Shown here piece after piece: positions 63,999 to 64,000 of a stretch of DNA of 64,000 nucleotides. This DNA is from Dermacoccus abyssi (lineage in GTDB: Bacteria > Actinomycetota > Actinomycetes > Actinomycetales > Dermatophilaceae). A program made the translations under genes and the position numbers. Under the pieces are notes generated by a model. It did not search any database, was not told the DNA's origin, and saw nothing but the letters and a program-made list of their open reading frames with translations. Each line of letters opens with the position of its first letter. The stretch's first letter is position 1. The DNA lies in assembly GCF_034541975.1 (NCBI RefSeq), contig NZ_JAVYJM010000002.1; one strand, given 5' to 3'.

Positions 63999-64000
63999 GC

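Overview
This is chromosomal DNA of a high-GC actinobacterium. Gene order and protein types (FasR-fabD-fabH-acpP-fabF-accD, gluABCD, hrcA-dnaJ-rsmE-phoH-ybeY-CorC-era, lepA-trmB, Mqo, DUF3145, DUF3097, DUF6703) suggest order Micrococcales, possibly Dermacoccaceae or Intrasporangiaceae. That placement is inferred from memory of gene order and protein style, not from a search.

Bases 1-50912 are mostly ordinary core genome. 1-6267 is the fatty-acid synthesis operon with its PucR-type activator. The fabD product carries an extra C-terminal biotinyl/lipoyl-like domain without the modifiable lysine. 7300-10620 is a glutamate-type ABC transporter (gluABCD), flanked by tRNA-Met(CAT) and tRNA-Asn(GTT). 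10906-14847 (minus) holds dnaG, a dGTPase with an apparent CTG start, DUF3806 and DUF2277. Then come a rhodanese, mqo, dusB and DUF6703. 19081-22318 is a zinc-uptake operon (znuA-znuC-znuB-zur) behind a Zur-like palindrome. Next are uppS-recO, a gene-poor gap with two large palindromes around a ferredoxin-like gene remnant, alkB, a tandem pair of small DUF4298-like genes, and leuA with a candidate Leu leader peptide. 27936-35499 (minus) is one long heat-shock/ribosome-maturation operon behind a CIRCE operator. Upstream of it lies the remnant of a two-component system. DUF3097, DUF4870, hemW, a YeiH-type exporter with divergent LysR regulator, DUF4442, an SDR, trmB, lepA, a rhomboid, an MFS transporter, a lone MazF-like protein, a GNAT enzyme and a FadE24/FadE23-like pair complete this part.

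From about 51.2 kb to the window end the content is accessory. It holds a Hin-like HTH protein, a small membrane protein typical of actinobacterial conjugative elements, a MobF (TraA/TrwC) relaxase-helicase split by a one-base frameshift, and a 455-aa unknown protein. These are followed by an AAA/VWA cluster: a MoxR ATPase plus a VWA protein with an HELGH motif on the minus strand, and a VWA-like (DUF2201-type) protein on the plus strand preceded by a truncated gene. A frameshifted IS256-family element separates the two halves. Several small unknown genes end the window. No integrase and no second border are visible, so this is probably a decayed integrative or conjugative element whose other end lies outside.

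The best candidate for an undescribed system is the back-to-back MoxR/VWA/metallopeptidase-like cluster (55.7-63.3 kb) and its small neighbours. Its parts resemble ATPase-VWA modules seen in bacterial conflict systems, but its function cannot be read from sequence alone.
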